A model generated the notes under the pieces. It ran no database searches. It was not told the origin of the DNA and worked only from the letters and a program-made list of their open reading frames with translations. Both the position numbers and the translations under genes were made by a program. Shown here in pieces: positions 26,797 to 35,643 of a DNA stretch of 64,000 nt (position 1 is the first letter of the stretch; each line of letters begins with the position of its first letter). Origin of the DNA: Peptococcaceae bacterium (GTDB taxonomy: Bacteria; Bacillota; Peptococcia; Peptococcales; Peptococcaceae); contig CAAETY010000066.1 in NCBI GenBank assembly GCA_900759105.1, positions 41,830 through 105,829 on the forward strand, given 5' to 3'.

Positions 26797-27636
26797 TTAA
26801 AACTCCTTCAAAAGTTTTTCGAGAACAATAGCTACACCATCTTGATCATGGCGCGGAGCAATGAAATCAGCCGCCGCTTTGAGATGCGCTTCGCCGTTTT
26901 CCATACACACGCCCATGCCAGCCAGTTCAATCATCCCCAAATCATTGTCGGCATCACCAAATGCCACAAGCCCTGTTGCATCCAAATCAAGACGCTCCAG
27001 AATTGCTGCCACCGCCGGGCCTTTGCCTGCGCGTGCATCTGCCACTTCTAGCAAACGCGGCACCGATGATGTGACATATATCCCCTCAATTTCGTGTTCT
27101 AAACGTTGCCAAAGTTGTTTCTTCAATACCATGTCGGCAAGTGAAAGCCCCATGCTGTCGATGGTGTTACGATGTGCCGTTATGAAAGAACGTACATCAT
27201 CAAAAGGTGCACGTGTCGTAGTGAGGTAACGATTGCTCATTAAATCAGCCCCATAAAGAGCCGGGTCGGCCAAATAAGCACGGTTGGCAAAGGCCTTCCC
27301 TTGAATAAAGAATTCATACCCCACCGGATAATACTGTACCAGCTCCAAAATATCTTCCAGCGTTTGTTGCGCCAATGCACAACAGTACACATCTTTGCCA
27401 AGTGCTTTATCAAAAATCCGCACCCCATTACCGGTTGCCACAAAGCGTACCGCCGGATGTGCCAGAATATCCTTAGGAATGGTTGAAAAAGGACGTCCAC
27501 TGCAAACAATGACCTGAACCCCGGCACGATGCAAATCATCCAATGCCACTTTGGTACGAGGGCTCAGTTGAGAATGTCCATCTAAAAGTGTTCCGTCCAA
27601 ATCAAAGGCCGCACAGCTAAAATGTGTCAGTGCCAC
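26797..27636 (-). CDS. Cof-type HAD family hydrolase
   Basis: 279 residues. HAD motifs: FDLDGTLLDG (about 12-21), VIVCSGRP (about 41-48), Lys in GKGPAVAAI and GDADNDLGMI. The large C2B cap between motifs II and III is typical of Cof phosphatases acting on sugar phosphates or nucleotides. GTG start with AAAGGATG upstream. It is between the second HAD gene and the GNAT gene. Confidence 0.88.
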   Translation of the reverse strand: MALTHFSCAAFDLDGTLLDGHSQLSPRTKVALDDLHRAGVQVIVCSGRPFSTIPKDILAHPAVRFVATGNGVRIFDKALGKDVYCCALAQQTLEDILELVQYYPVGYEFFIQGKAFANRAYLADPALYGADLMSNRYLTTTRAPFDDVRSFITAHRNTIDSMGLSLADMVLKKQLWQRLEHEIEGIYVTSSVPRLLEVADARAGKGPAVAAILERLDLDATGLVAFGDADNDLGMIELAGMGVCMENGEAHLKAAADFIAPRHDQDGVAIVLEKLLKEF

Positions 27637-27663
27637 ACACGTTCATCCTTTCCTTCTAAGAAA

Positions 27664-28320
27664 TTATTCTGCAAAAAACCAGCCATCAATGTCAATTTGG
27701 CTGAAATCGGTAATGTAGTGATCCCCACATTCACGAATTATTTCATCGTGGTCATCGTTGGAGTCATCCTGAACAGCAACCACCTTAAAGCCGTTTTTCT
27801 TGGCACGTTCAATGGCATAGAGCGCATCATCAAAGAACAAAATATTTTCAGGTGCAGTGCCCAATTTTTCTGCTGCAAGCTTGAAATATTCGTCACTGTC
27901 TTTTGAATATCCACTGTTGTCTACAGTCTGTATAAATTGGAAATAATCTCTCAATCCCATACGTTGCAAGCAAAGCTCCAGCAAATAAGCATCCGTTGAA
28001 GATGCTACCGCCATCACAATCCCACGCTCATGAAGCTTTTCCAATATTTCACGCACATGCGGTTTTAGCTTTAATACCTCACCGTAATTGTGCTTTAATG
28101 TTTCGGTAAATTTCTTTGCCAATTCATCGGCACCCTTGCCACCTAAAAATTTATCGGCATAGTATTGTGCCGCATCCTCATGGCTCATGCTGGCAGTTTC
28201 GCGTTCCACACTACGTGGTAAATCTACGCCGTAGGTTTTGAGCACATCGGTCGCCAAATTCACCCACATTGCCATCGAGTCAAGCAATGTGCCATCGCAG
28301 TCAAACAATGCGTATTTCAT
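27664..28320 (-). CDS. HAD-IA family hydrolase (beta-phosphoglucomutase-like)
   Basis: About 218 residues from the ATG at 28320, with an ideal GGAGG site; a longer frame exists without one. Motifs: FDCDGTLLDS (about 5-14), VASSTDAYL, Lys in YSKDSDEYF and LFFDDALYAI. The helical cap is subclass I. The substrate is undetermined. First gene of the HAD-HAD-GNAT operon. Confidence 0.82.
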   Translation of the reverse strand: MKYALFDCDGTLLDSMAMWVNLATDVLKTYGVDLPRSVERETASMSHEDAAQYYADKFLGGKGADELAKKFTETLKHNYGEVLKLKPHVREILEKLHERGIVMAVASSTDAYLLELCLQRMGLRDYFQFIQTVDNSGYSKDSDEYFKLAAEKLGTAPENILFFDDALYAIERAKKNGFKVVAVQDDSNDDHDEIIRECGDHYITDFSQIDIDGWFFAE

Positions 28321-28512
28321 AGTTATTCCTCCGTTATTTTCCATGCATCACAATTTTCTCCATTATAACAGACATGATACGAACATGCCTATCCCCTCTC
28401 GTAAACAATTCTATGCCGGTGGGAAGCATGCATTTTTTTACGGAAACCGGCGTCTTTTTCTTATATTTTTTCATATTCCATCATTCCCGTGGTGCAATAA
28501 CCAACTTATATA

Positions 28513-28521
28513 TGTTATACT
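28513..28521 (+). promoter_or_regulatory. Candidate extended -10 promoter of citrate synthase
   Basis: TGTTATACT (TGn plus TATACT) 36 bases before the start codon. No good -35 is seen at 17 bases, which is tolerated with an extended -10. The rest of 28321-28512 shows no gene. Confidence 0.45.
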
Positions 28522-28556
28522 AAATTGAAAGTCCCCCATGAAAGGATGAATGTTTA

Positions 28557-29936
28557 ATGACCGAACCACTTCTTGAGATTGACAAATTACGTGATTCTAT
28601 TGCCAACCGTATGCATTACTTGCGTGAAAATAATTCTATCGCCCCCGAACTTTATACACAAAATAATATTAAGCGCGGTTTACGTAACGCCAACGGTAGT
28701 GGGGTACTCGTTGGTATTACCCGTATTTCCGAAGTAAAGGGTTACAACGTTGAAAACGGCGTCATTGTTCCTTGTGAGGGCCAGCTCATGTACCGTGGCA
28801 TTCCAATTAATGACCTTGTTGAAGGCTTTGAAAAGGAAAACCGTCTGGGCTTTGAAGAAATTGTTCATTTGTTGCTCTTTGGGCTTCTTCCTAGCCGTAT
28901 GGAGCTTGATAGCTTCTGCGAAATTTTGCAACGTCGTCGTGAGTTGCCACAAAACTTTAAGGAAGATATCATTCTAAAGATTCCTAGCAAAAACCTCATG
29001 AACAAGCTCCAACGTATTATTCTTACCCTTTATTCCTACGATGAAGATCCGGATAATATTGAGCTTGGCAACGTGCTTGCTCAATGTGTGGACTTAATCG
29101 CTAAGATTCCACTTATGGTTGCTTATGCTTACGCATCCAAGGAGCATTACTTTGACCATAAAAGTCTTATTATGCACCAACCATTGGCAACCGGAAGCAC
29201 TGCAGAAAACATTCTGCACTTAATTCGTCCGGATAGCCAATACACCGAACTCGAAGCAAAGATCCTCGACCTTTGCCTCTGCTTACAAGCCGACCACGGT
29301 GGCGGGAACAACTCCGCATTTGCAACCCACGTTGTTTCTTCCTCCGGTACCGATACCTACTCTGCCATGGCTACTGCTGTCGGTTCCTTGAAGGGTCCAC
29401 GTCACGGCGCAGCTAACCAACGCGCCCATGCCATGATCAAAGATATCCAAGCACACGTTAAGCATTGGGACAACGACGGTGAGGTTGCCGACTATTTGCG
29501 CAAGATTCTCGCCGGCGATGCTTTCGACCACAGTGGATTAATTTACGGGATGGGCCACGCTGTATATACCCTGAGCGACCCACGTGCCGAAATTCTGCGT
29601 GAACGTTCTGCCCACCTTGCCAAGGAAAAAGGGTTTGAAGCACAATTCAATTTGCTAACCCGCATCACCAATTTGACCCGCGAATTGATGAAGGAACGCA
29701 AGGGCTTGGACTTCAACATCTGTCCAAACATCGACCTTTACACTGGTTTAATTTATGAAATGATGGGCATCGAGCAAGACCTCTTCACCCCACTTTTCGC
29801 AACTGCACGTATTGCCGGTTGGTCCGCACACCGTTTGGAACAGATTATGGACAGCAAAATTATGCGTCCTGCTTACTTGTATCTTGATTCCAGCGATTTG
29901 AGCTATGTACCGTTAAAGGACCGCATTGATTGCTAA
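28557..29936 (+). CDS. gltA: Citrate synthase (citrate/2-methylcitrate synthase family)
   Basis: 459 residues. Active-site segments: ADHGGGNNS (first His, about 245-253), LKGPRHGAAN (second His region), GMGHAVYTLSDPRAEIL (third His and Asp region) and RIAGWSAHRLEQ near the end. The long N-terminal extension (about 1-55) is typical of clostridial citrate synthases. In an anaerobe it probably feeds glutamate synthesis through an incomplete TCA branch. No aconitase or isocitrate dehydrogenase is adjacent. It is monocistronic, with its own terminator. Confidence 0.88.
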   Translation: MTEPLLEIDKLRDSIANRMHYLRENNSIAPELYTQNNIKRGLRNANGSGVLVGITRISEVKGYNVENGVIVPCEGQLMYRGIPINDLVEGFEKENRLGFEEIVHLLLFGLLPSRMELDSFCEILQRRRELPQNFKEDIILKIPSKNLMNKLQRIILTLYSYDEDPDNIELGNVLAQCVDLIAKIPLMVAYAYASKEHYFDHKSLIMHQPLATGSTAENILHLIRPDSQYTELEAKILDLCLCLQADHGGGNNSAFATHVVSSSGTDTYSAMATAVGSLKGPRHGAANQRAHAMIKDIQAHVKHWDNDGEVADYLRKILAGDAFDHSGLIYGMGHAVYTLSDPRAEILRERSAHLAKEKGFEAQFNLLTRITNLTRELMKERKGLDFNICPNIDLYTGLIYEMMGIEQDLFTPLFATARIAGWSAHRLEQIMDSKIMRPAYLYLDSSDLSYVPLKDRIDC

Positions 29937-29945
29937 CATGCTACA

Positions 29946-29976
29946 CTGCTTTTGCTTCTTGCAAAAGCAGTTTTTT
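29946..29976 (+). terminator. Rho-independent terminator of citrate synthase
   Basis: Perfect stem CTGCTTTTGC / GCAAAAGCAG (29946-29970 region) with a TTCTT loop, followed by TTTTTT. It starts about 10 bases after the stop. Confidence 0.9.
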
Positions 29977-30002
29977 ATTACCATACATTATTATGCCCTA
30001 AC

Positions 30003-30051
30003 AATCGAAAAGACCTTATTCCAAGTTTTTCGGAACAAGGTCTTTTCGATT
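30003..30051 (-). terminator. Long bidirectional terminator after the flavin reductase gene
   Basis: A 20-bp stem with one mismatch, 30003-30022 with 30032-30051, built on AATCGAAAAGACCTT and its complement. It lies 4 bases beyond the flavin reductase stop and gives the second barrier between two convergent genes. Confidence 0.8.
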
Positions 30052-30054
30052 TTA

Positions 30055-30615
30055 TTATTGCAATTGCTTACCAACGCTGCGTGCATCAGCCACCGCATCA
30101 CCGATTTGATAGTATTTCTTGGTATTTGGGTCAAAGCTGATTGGGGCAAGCTTTGCTACATCAACATTGCCCTCCGCATCGAGAACCGCTTCATCCACGC
30201 TGATATTTTTAATTTCCGCAATTAGAATATGTGAGTCATCGTCATAGCTTACCAATTCACATTCCAAAGTATATGCAAGCTCGTCAATCATTGGCGCATT
30301 GACAAATTCACTTTTGGTTGCATGGAAACCTGCACGCGCAAATTTGTCCGGTACATTGTTACCACTGGTAATACCTACATAGTCACACGCCACCACTTGA
30401 TCGGCTTGCCCCATGCTTACGGTAAAAGCACCGCTTTCGCGCAAAGCAATCACTGTTTTGTGCGCCGGATTTAAGCACAACATCAGCTGTGTTTTTGCCA
30501 CCAAACCACCCCAAGCCGCATTCATGCAATGCGGGGTACCATCTTTGTCATAAGCTGCAATAATAAACACCGGTTCCGGATAAATTGCCGGTTTTACGCC
30601 AAAACTTTTTCTCAT
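30055..30615 (-). CDS. Flavin reductase family protein
   Basis: About 187 residues from the ATG at 30615, with an AAAGGAG site; a GTG further upstream overlaps that site. N-terminal FGVKPAIYPEPVFIIAAYD and AAWGGLVAKTQLMLCLNP, then GVTS-like YVGITSGNNVPDKFARAGF, match the FMN-binding split-barrel flavin reductase-like domain. Likely an NAD(P)H:flavin oxidoreductase or an electron carrier for an unknown partner. It is divergent from the MarR-MFS pair. Confidence 0.82.
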   Translation of the reverse strand: MRKSFGVKPAIYPEPVFIIAAYDKDGTPHCMNAAWGGLVAKTQLMLCLNPAHKTVIALRESGAFTVSMGQADQVVACDYVGITSGNNVPDKFARAGFHATKSEFVNAPMIDELAYTLECELVSYDDDSHILIAEIKNISVDEAVLDAEGNVDVAKLAPISFDPNTKKYYQIGDAVADARSVGKQLQ

Positions 30616-30665
30616 TATAAAGGCCACTCCTTTAAATTTTGATATTGTCGGTTACTACATCGACC

Positions 30666-30674
30666 AGTATAGCA
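30666..30674 (-). promoter_or_regulatory. Candidate extended -10 promoter of the flavin reductase gene
   Basis: TGCTATACT on the minus strand, about 50 bases before the start codon, with an AT-rich upstream tract and no clear -35. Confidence 0.4.
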
Positions 30675-30726
30675 TATATTCTTTTTTTATTGTTCTATTT
30701 GACATGAACCAATCAACACTTTTTTA

Positions 30727-30786
30727 TTGACAACGTCCCATAATTTCCTTAAACTAATAATTGCCTTTAGTAATTACCTTTAGTAA
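30727..30786 (+). promoter_or_regulatory. Promoter and candidate operator of the marR-MFS operon
   Basis: TTGACA (30727-30732), 17-base spacer, TAAACT (30750-30755). Just downstream are two direct copies of CCTTTAGTAA at 30764-30773 and 30777-30786, 13 bases apart, over the expected transcription start. Position suggests a binding site for the MarR protein encoded next, giving autorepression. The operator role is inferred. Confidence 0.6.
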
Positions 30787-30804
30787 GTATTTTTGGAGGT
30801 GCTT

Positions 30805-31248
30805 ATGAATACCATTCTTACACGTCGTTTTCTAGATACCTGTCACACAGCCAAACATCTGCTTAATTGTCTGCCACCATTACCGGTTTGGATGACGCCA
30901 CGCCAGATTAAGGTCATTGATACACTGCATCAACTACAGGAAACACAGGATATTATTCGCATCAGCGACATTGCCAACTCGATGGGTGGAACACTGCCGA
31001 GTATTACACGTATGGTAAATGAATTGGAAAAACACGATGTTTTGTCTAAACGCCCGTGCAATACTGATAAGCGTGCCCATTCTTTATCACTCATCCCTTA
31101 TGGCGAAGAACTTTATGGGCACTATGTAAAAGATTTTCACGCCCATATTGCTCAGCTTTTCGAAGAAATCGATGATGAAGATATGATTACCACCATCAAT
31201 GTTATTTCACGTGCAAAGGAATTACTCGAAGCAAGCGATTTATCATAA
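30805..31248 (+). CDS. MarR family transcriptional regulator
   Basis: About 147 residues from the ATG at 30805 (GGAGGTG site; the same frame opens at a TTG that contains this site). Winged helix at about 45-110 (IRISDIANSMGGTLPSITRM, NELEKHDVLSKRPCNTDKRA) flanked by dimerisation helices. It lies 23 bases upstream of an MFS drug exporter gene, so repression of that exporter, relieved by a ligand, is the likely role. Confidence 0.85.
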   Translation: MNTILTRRFLDTCHTAKHLLNCLPPLPVWMTPRQIKVIDTLHQLQETQDIIRISDIANSMGGTLPSITRMVNELEKHDVLSKRPCNTDKRAHSLSLIPYGEELYGHYVKDFHAHIAQLFEEIDDEDMITTINVISRAKELLEASDLS

Positions 31249-31271
31249 TCTTAAGGAGGCTTTTTACCTTT

Positions 31272-32672
31272 ATGAGCACGTTTACTTTTGAGCGTCGTCT
31301 TGACGCCCGTTTAATCATTGCCGTTGTCGCTACCGGGTTGATGTCTTTTACCGGAATTTGCGTTGAAACGGCAATGAACGTTGTATTTCCTACCCTAATG
31401 AGAGAATTTAATATTCCCACATCAACTGTACAATGGGTAACAACAATTTACCTTTTAGTCTTGGCCATCATTATTCCCGCATCCTCTTGGTTAAAGAAAC
31501 GTTTTATGACACGAACTTTATTTGGTGCATCTTTGGCACTTTTTATCGTGGGGACGTTGTTTGGACTGTGGTCTCCAAATTTTGCGGTATTGATGTTGGG
31601 GCGTGTCTTACAGGGTGCCGGTACCGGGATTACCTTGCCAATGATGTTTAATATCATTGTCGAACAAGTCCCTACCAAAAACATCGGCATGATTATGGGG
31701 TTTGCAACCCTCACAATTGCACTGGGGCCGGCTGTTGGTCCTGCCCTCGGTGGATTTATCATTAATTATGCCGGTTGGCGCATGATTTTCGGCTCCTTAT
31801 TGCCGATTCTTATCATTTCCGCAATCGGCGGGATGAGTTGTATTCGCCAATCCTCTCCATTGTTCAAAGAGCCGTTTGATATTTCAGGTTTTCTCATGTT
31901 AAGCATGAGTTTCATTTGTCTTATTTACGGCTTGAGTAATATCAGTTATCTCGGTGTTACTTCTCCAACCTTCCTCGGATTGATTCTTGTTGCTATCTTA
32001 TTTTTAGCACTTTTTTCCAGCCACTGCCGTAAAGCAAAAAATCCATTATTGTACCTCGGTATTCTACGTACTAAACGCTTTACCTTCTCTTTAATGGCTT
32101 TACTTTTACTGCAATTTTTCACCCTCTCACGTGGTTTTATGATTCCAAATCTTTTTCAGCTTTCCAATGGCTTAAATGCCTTTGAAGCCGGTTGCATTTT
32201 ACTGCCTGCTTGTATCGTTGGTGCCCTTTTAAATCCTGTCAGTGGTCGCGTTTACGACCGCTTTGGTGCTAAATTGCCAATTCTTTTTGGAGTTACGTGT
32301 ATTTTCCTCGAAATTATTTTGGAAATGTTCTTCATGTGTCGCGTTTCTAGCGCTGTCATGATAGGCATCTGCGTAATCTATTGCCTTGGTCAAGGGTTTG
32401 GGCAAAGCAACATCACTACCTATGCCTTGCGCGGATTACCACTTGAAAATAACGCCGATGGTACTGCTGTCATCAACACGTTACAACAGCTTTTCGGTGC
32501 CATCGGTACTGCCGTGGCCTCTACTTTAGTATCCATGGGGCAAGCATCCTTGTCTAGCGATATCGCTGCCGGAACTGCTTTAGGAACCCAATGGGCACTG
32601 ACACTCAATGTCGGATTATCCATCGTAATGGTTGCACTTATTTTGATGGGTCTACGCTATAACGAAAATTAA
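31272..32672 (+). CDS. MFS transporter, DHA2 (EmrB/QacA) family
   Basis: 466 residues with about 14 membrane helices. Motif A-like KKRFMTRTLFGASL, motif C-type GPAVGPALGGFI (about 156-167) and LGRVLQGAGTGITLP. The early LMSFTGICVETAMNVVFPTLM is typical of DHA2 drug:proton antiporters. Probably exports a toxic compound under control of the upstream MarR. An AAGGAGG site precedes the ATG. Confidence 0.88.
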   Translation: MSTFTFERRLDARLIIAVVATGLMSFTGICVETAMNVVFPTLMREFNIPTSTVQWVTTIYLLVLAIIIPASSWLKKRFMTRTLFGASLALFIVGTLFGLWSPNFAVLMLGRVLQGAGTGITLPMMFNIIVEQVPTKNIGMIMGFATLTIALGPAVGPALGGFIINYAGWRMIFGSLLPILIISAIGGMSCIRQSSPLFKEPFDISGFLMLSMSFICLIYGLSNISYLGVTSPTFLGLILVAILFLALFSSHCRKAKNPLLYLGILRTKRFTFSLMALLLLQFFTLSRGFMIPNLFQLSNGLNAFEAGCILLPACIVGALLNPVSGRVYDRFGAKLPILFGVTCIFLEIILEMFFMCRVSSAVMIGICVIYCLGQGFGQSNITTYALRGLPLENNADGTAVINTLQQLFGAIGTAVASTLVSMGQASLSSDIAAGTALGTQWALTLNVGLSIVMVALILMGLRYNEN

Positions 32673-32730
32673 AAAAACGTCGTCTAAACGAAAATTTATC
32701 TAAAAAATTTCGTTTAGGCGACGTTTTTTT
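32671..32730 (+). terminator. Long bidirectional terminator between MFS and FadR-type genes
   Basis: Stem of about 25 bp (arms at 32671-32697 and 32705-32730; core CGTCGTCTAAACGAAA and its complement) with A-run and T-run outside. It serves the convergent MFS gene and the FadR-type gene, whose stop codon overlaps its right end. Confidence 0.88.
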
Positions 32731-33448
32731 ATTCAACCTTACTTGGAAGACCGCCGGTCAACTCCTCTTCTTCTATCACCTTCAGCATGTAATAGAAGTG
32801 GTCATCCAAAGCTTCTTTTGCCCCTTGGTAATTGTCATTGCAAAGATTGACCACCAAATCACGGTGAGAAGCCTGCAGCCCTTTGTATTCCTGTTCACCC
32901 ATGCCGGCAATTGTATCGCGGACCTTGTGAATTAACACATTTAAAAGTTTATTAAGCGCCGTATATTGTGCAATAACCAAACGATTGTTACTTGCTTCAA
33001 CAATGGTACTGTGAATCATTTGGTCATGCACCGTTTGCTCAATCGGGTCTTTGACGCTTTCCAGCTTTTCTAAATGATACCACAAACGATCTTTTTGCTC
33101 TTGACTGATGCATTGATGTGCTAAAAGAATTGCTTCTTGTTCTGATGCATAGCGCAAGCCCACAACCTCGCGCTCATTCATATCACATAACGCATAAATC
33201 ATGGTCATCACTTGTGTCAATTTATGGTCATAGGCACCGTTAATATAGTTCCCGCTGCCATGCTTGCTGTCAACCACCCCAATGGCTACAAGCACCGCCA
33301 AGCCAATGCGTACCGAGCCGCGGCTAATGTCTAACATCATAGAGAGCTCGCGTTCGGCCGGCAAGCGATCGCCAACCTTTAGTTTGCCTTCAAATAATTG
33401 TTGTTCAATGTAATCAATGAGTTTTTCGTAATCCTCAGTCCGAGTCAT
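32729..33448 (-). CDS. FadR/GntR family regulator (FCD domain), LldR-like
   Basis: 239 residues. N-terminal GntR winged helix (about 10-75: EGKLKVGDRLPAERELSMML, SRGSVRIGLAVLVAIGVV) and an all-helical FCD ligand domain (about 90-225) with metal-site-like His in HDQMIHSTI and HRDLV. It is divergent from lactate permease, the arrangement of LldR/LctR regulators that respond to lactate. Candidate operators flank the permease promoter. Confidence 0.85.
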   Translation of the reverse strand: MTRTEDYEKLIDYIEQQLFEGKLKVGDRLPAERELSMMLDISRGSVRIGLAVLVAIGVVDSKHGSGNYINGAYDHKLTQVMTMIYALCDMNEREVVGLRYASEQEAILLAHQCISQEQKDRLWYHLEKLESVKDPIEQTVHDQMIHSTIVEASNNRLVIAQYTALNKLLNVLIHKVRDTIAGMGEQEYKGLQASHRDLVVNLCNDNYQGAKEALDDHFYYMLKVIEEEELTGGLPSKVE

Positions 33449-33554
33449 ACCTTCACCTCCATATACATTTTTTATTTCTCAACAATCATAACATATGAAA
33501 GAAAAATATAAACCTTTTATTCTTGTTTTATGTATAAAACATGCTTATGGAGAT

Positions 33555-33634
33555 TGGTTAACCATTTTGGTTGGAATTATTGACAATTTTCTTTTAATAT
33601 TATTTAATGTAAACCATGGAAAACGTTGGTTACC
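33555..33634 (+). promoter_or_regulatory. Promoter of lactate permease with candidate FadR-type operators
   Basis: TTGACA (33580-33585), 17-base spacer, TTTAAT (33603-33608). A perfect palindrome TGGTTAACCA (33555-33564) lies 15 bases upstream of -35. A second related segment (ACCATGG ... TGGTTACC, 33614-33634) lies downstream of -10. GntR/FCD regulators bind TGGT...ACCA-type sites, so control by the divergent regulator is likely. Two nearby short reading frames are not supported. Confidence 0.6.
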
Positions 33635-33708
33635 CCCTGCGGCCATTAGCGTGAGTGAGTCGTTTGGAAATGTGCTAACGAAATAATCTTAAGAAAAGAG
33701 GGAAAGCT

Positions 33709-35295
33709 ATGTTTTTGGATTTCATCTTGGCGCTCTTGCCAATCATCTGGCTCTTTGTTGCCTTCTTGGTATTAAAGATGCCCGGTCACCTTGGCTGCGC
33801 AATCGCACTTGTAATTTCTATCGTTGAATCTGTTATCATCAAATCTGTTGGCTTTAGTGAAACTTTACAGGGCCTGAATGTCGGAGAAGCCGCTACTGCT
33901 TCTGTAGAAGGGTTGATTGGTGCAATCTGGCCTATCGGTTTCATTATCATTGCCGCAATGTTTACTTACAATCTCTGTGTAGAAACCAAAGCAATGGATC
34001 TTATTAAAAACATGTTGACTTCCGTTACCAACGACAAGCGCGTGTTAACCTTGATTCTTGCTTGGGGCTTCGGTGGCTTCATGGAAGCTGTTGCCGGGTT
34101 TGGTACTGCTGTTGCTATTCCGGCTGCAATGATGGTTGCTTTGGGCTTTAACCCATTGTTCTCTGCTGTTGCTTGCTTGATTGCAAACGCTGCACCTCCT
34201 ACCTTCGGTTCTATCGGTATTCCTACTACTACCGCTGCCGGGCTCGTTGGCATGGACCCATTGACCATTTCCGGTCCTGCTATGAACATGCTCGCATTGC
34301 CTGCATTCTTGAGTCCATTCCTTATTATTGCATTAATCGGTGCTACCGAAAAATCCAAGAACGCTTTCAAGGATATGATCGGCTTCACCACCATCGCAGG
34401 TCTTTCTTATGTTATTCCTGCACTGCTCGTAGCACACTTTGTTGGCGCTGAAACCGTTGACTTAATCGGTAACACCTTTAGCTTGATTGTTATGGTTCTC
34501 CTTGCTTCCAAGCGTAAACCTACCGAAGATGCTACTTTTGCTATGACTATGTCCGATGAAGAAAAAGGCACCCTCAAAAACTTGCCATTTGGCAACGTGG
34601 CTGCATGGTCCCCATACATTCTCATGTTGGTGCTCCTCATCGGTACTTCCAAGCTTATTGCACCGGTTAACGCATGGGTGAACCAATTCAAAATCACCTT
34701 CACTGTTTACTCCGGTGAAAATCCTGCAACTATTTCCTTGGTTATCTTGAACTCTGCAGTTATGCTTTTACTTGCCGGGATTATCGGCGGCTTTATTCAA
34801 AAAGCATCCGTTGGCACCATGTGCCATGTAATGGGTGAAACCCTCAAAGGGATGTGGAAAGCAATCGCTACCATCGTCTTTATCATTGCTATGGCAAAGG
34901 TAATGGGTTACAGCGGTATGACTTCTTCTATCGCTACCCTTTTGGCAGAACTTACCGGTTCCTTCTACCCTGCATTGGCACCATTGGTTGGTATTATCGG
35001 GACCTTCGTTACAGGTTCCACCACCTCTTCCGGTGTTATCTTTGCACAAATGCAAGCGCATGTTGCTGAACTTCTTCAAGTGGACCCTGTGCCACTCGTT
35101 GCAGCTAACATGGCCGGCGGTGCTATTGGTAAGCTCATCAGTCCACAAAGTATCGCAATTGCGGTTGCTGCAATCGGTACCATCGACGGTGTGAAGAGTA
35201 CTGACTCTGCCATCATGGCAAAGACCATCAAGTACTGCATTCTCTTCGGTGTAATCGTTTGTGCACTCTCCTACATCACCGCAGTGGTTCTCTAA
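33709..35295 (+). CDS. lctP: L-lactate permease (LctP/LldP family)
   Basis: 528 residues with about 12-14 membrane helices. The family hallmarks GFGGFMEAVAGFGTAVAIPAA (split about 121-141), NAAPPTFGSIGIPTTTAAG and FVTGSTTSSGVIFAQMQ with NMAGGAIGKLISPQSIAIA are all present. It carries lactate, probably with H+ or Na+. Whether uptake or export dominates is unknown; lactate dehydrogenase or EtfAB genes are not adjacent. AGAGGG site before the ATG. Confidence 0.94.
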   Translation: MFLDFILALLPIIWLFVAFLVLKMPGHLGCAIALVISIVESVIIKSVGFSETLQGLNVGEAATASVEGLIGAIWPIGFIIIAAMFTYNLCVETKAMDLIKNMLTSVTNDKRVLTLILAWGFGGFMEAVAGFGTAVAIPAAMMVALGFNPLFSAVACLIANAAPPTFGSIGIPTTTAAGLVGMDPLTISGPAMNMLALPAFLSPFLIIALIGATEKSKNAFKDMIGFTTIAGLSYVIPALLVAHFVGAETVDLIGNTFSLIVMVLLASKRKPTEDATFAMTMSDEEKGTLKNLPFGNVAAWSPYILMLVLLIGTSKLIAPVNAWVNQFKITFTVYSGENPATISLVILNSAVMLLLAGIIGGFIQKASVGTMCHVMGETLKGMWKAIATIVFIIAMAKVMGYSGMTSSIATLLAELTGSFYPALAPLVGIIGTFVTGSTTSSGVIFAQMQAHVAELLQVDPVPLVAANMAGGAIGKLISPQSIAIAVAAIGTIDGVKSTDSAIMAKTIKYCILFGVIVCALSYITAVVL

Positions 35296-35360
35296 TCGAA
35301 TCCATCGAATGTTGTGCATTCCTCTCATAACATTCGTTTCTCTTTAAATTTTTCCACGCT

Positions 35361-35398
35361 AAAGGGCGGAAGGTTTTCCTTCCGCCCTTTAAATTTAT
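35361..35398 (+). terminator. Rho-independent terminator of lactate permease
   Basis: Perfect 13-bp stem AAAGGGCGGAAGG / CCTTCCGCCCTTT with a TTTT loop, followed by AAATTTATT. It starts about 65 bases after the stop codon. Confidence 0.8.
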
Positions 35399-35577
35399 TC
35401 AAAAGTTGATACAAAACGCGTCCGATTTCTTTTTGAAGGGACACATTTTTTTATGTCAAACGCCCAATTTATAGCCACTTTGGATTCATTTATTTCAAAT
35501 CATCATTTCATAGAAATAATAAGTTTTTTGGTACGGATAAGAATAGACATTAGACGCCACAAATGTCATAATTATGT

Positions 35578-35612
35578 AAGACTACTCTTCTTACGTAGTC
35601 TTCGGATTTTTT
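35578..35612 (+). promoter_or_regulatory. Terminator-like hairpin in the leader of the hydrogenase operon
   Basis: Stem AAGACTAC (35578-35585) and GTAGTCTT (35595-35602) with a 9-base loop, then CGGATTTTTT. It ends about 30 bases before the TTG start of the GltD-like gene. It may be a transcription attenuator in the leader or an upstream-facing barrier. The rest of 35399-35577 shows no gene. Confidence 0.45.
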
Positions 35613-35643
35613 AGTTAAACTATAACGAAAAGGGTGAATATTT

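Noticed and set aside
33495..33686. Small plus-strand frame of 63 codons in the lactate permease leader
   Set aside because: It has no ribosome-binding site and overlaps the promoter and candidate operators.
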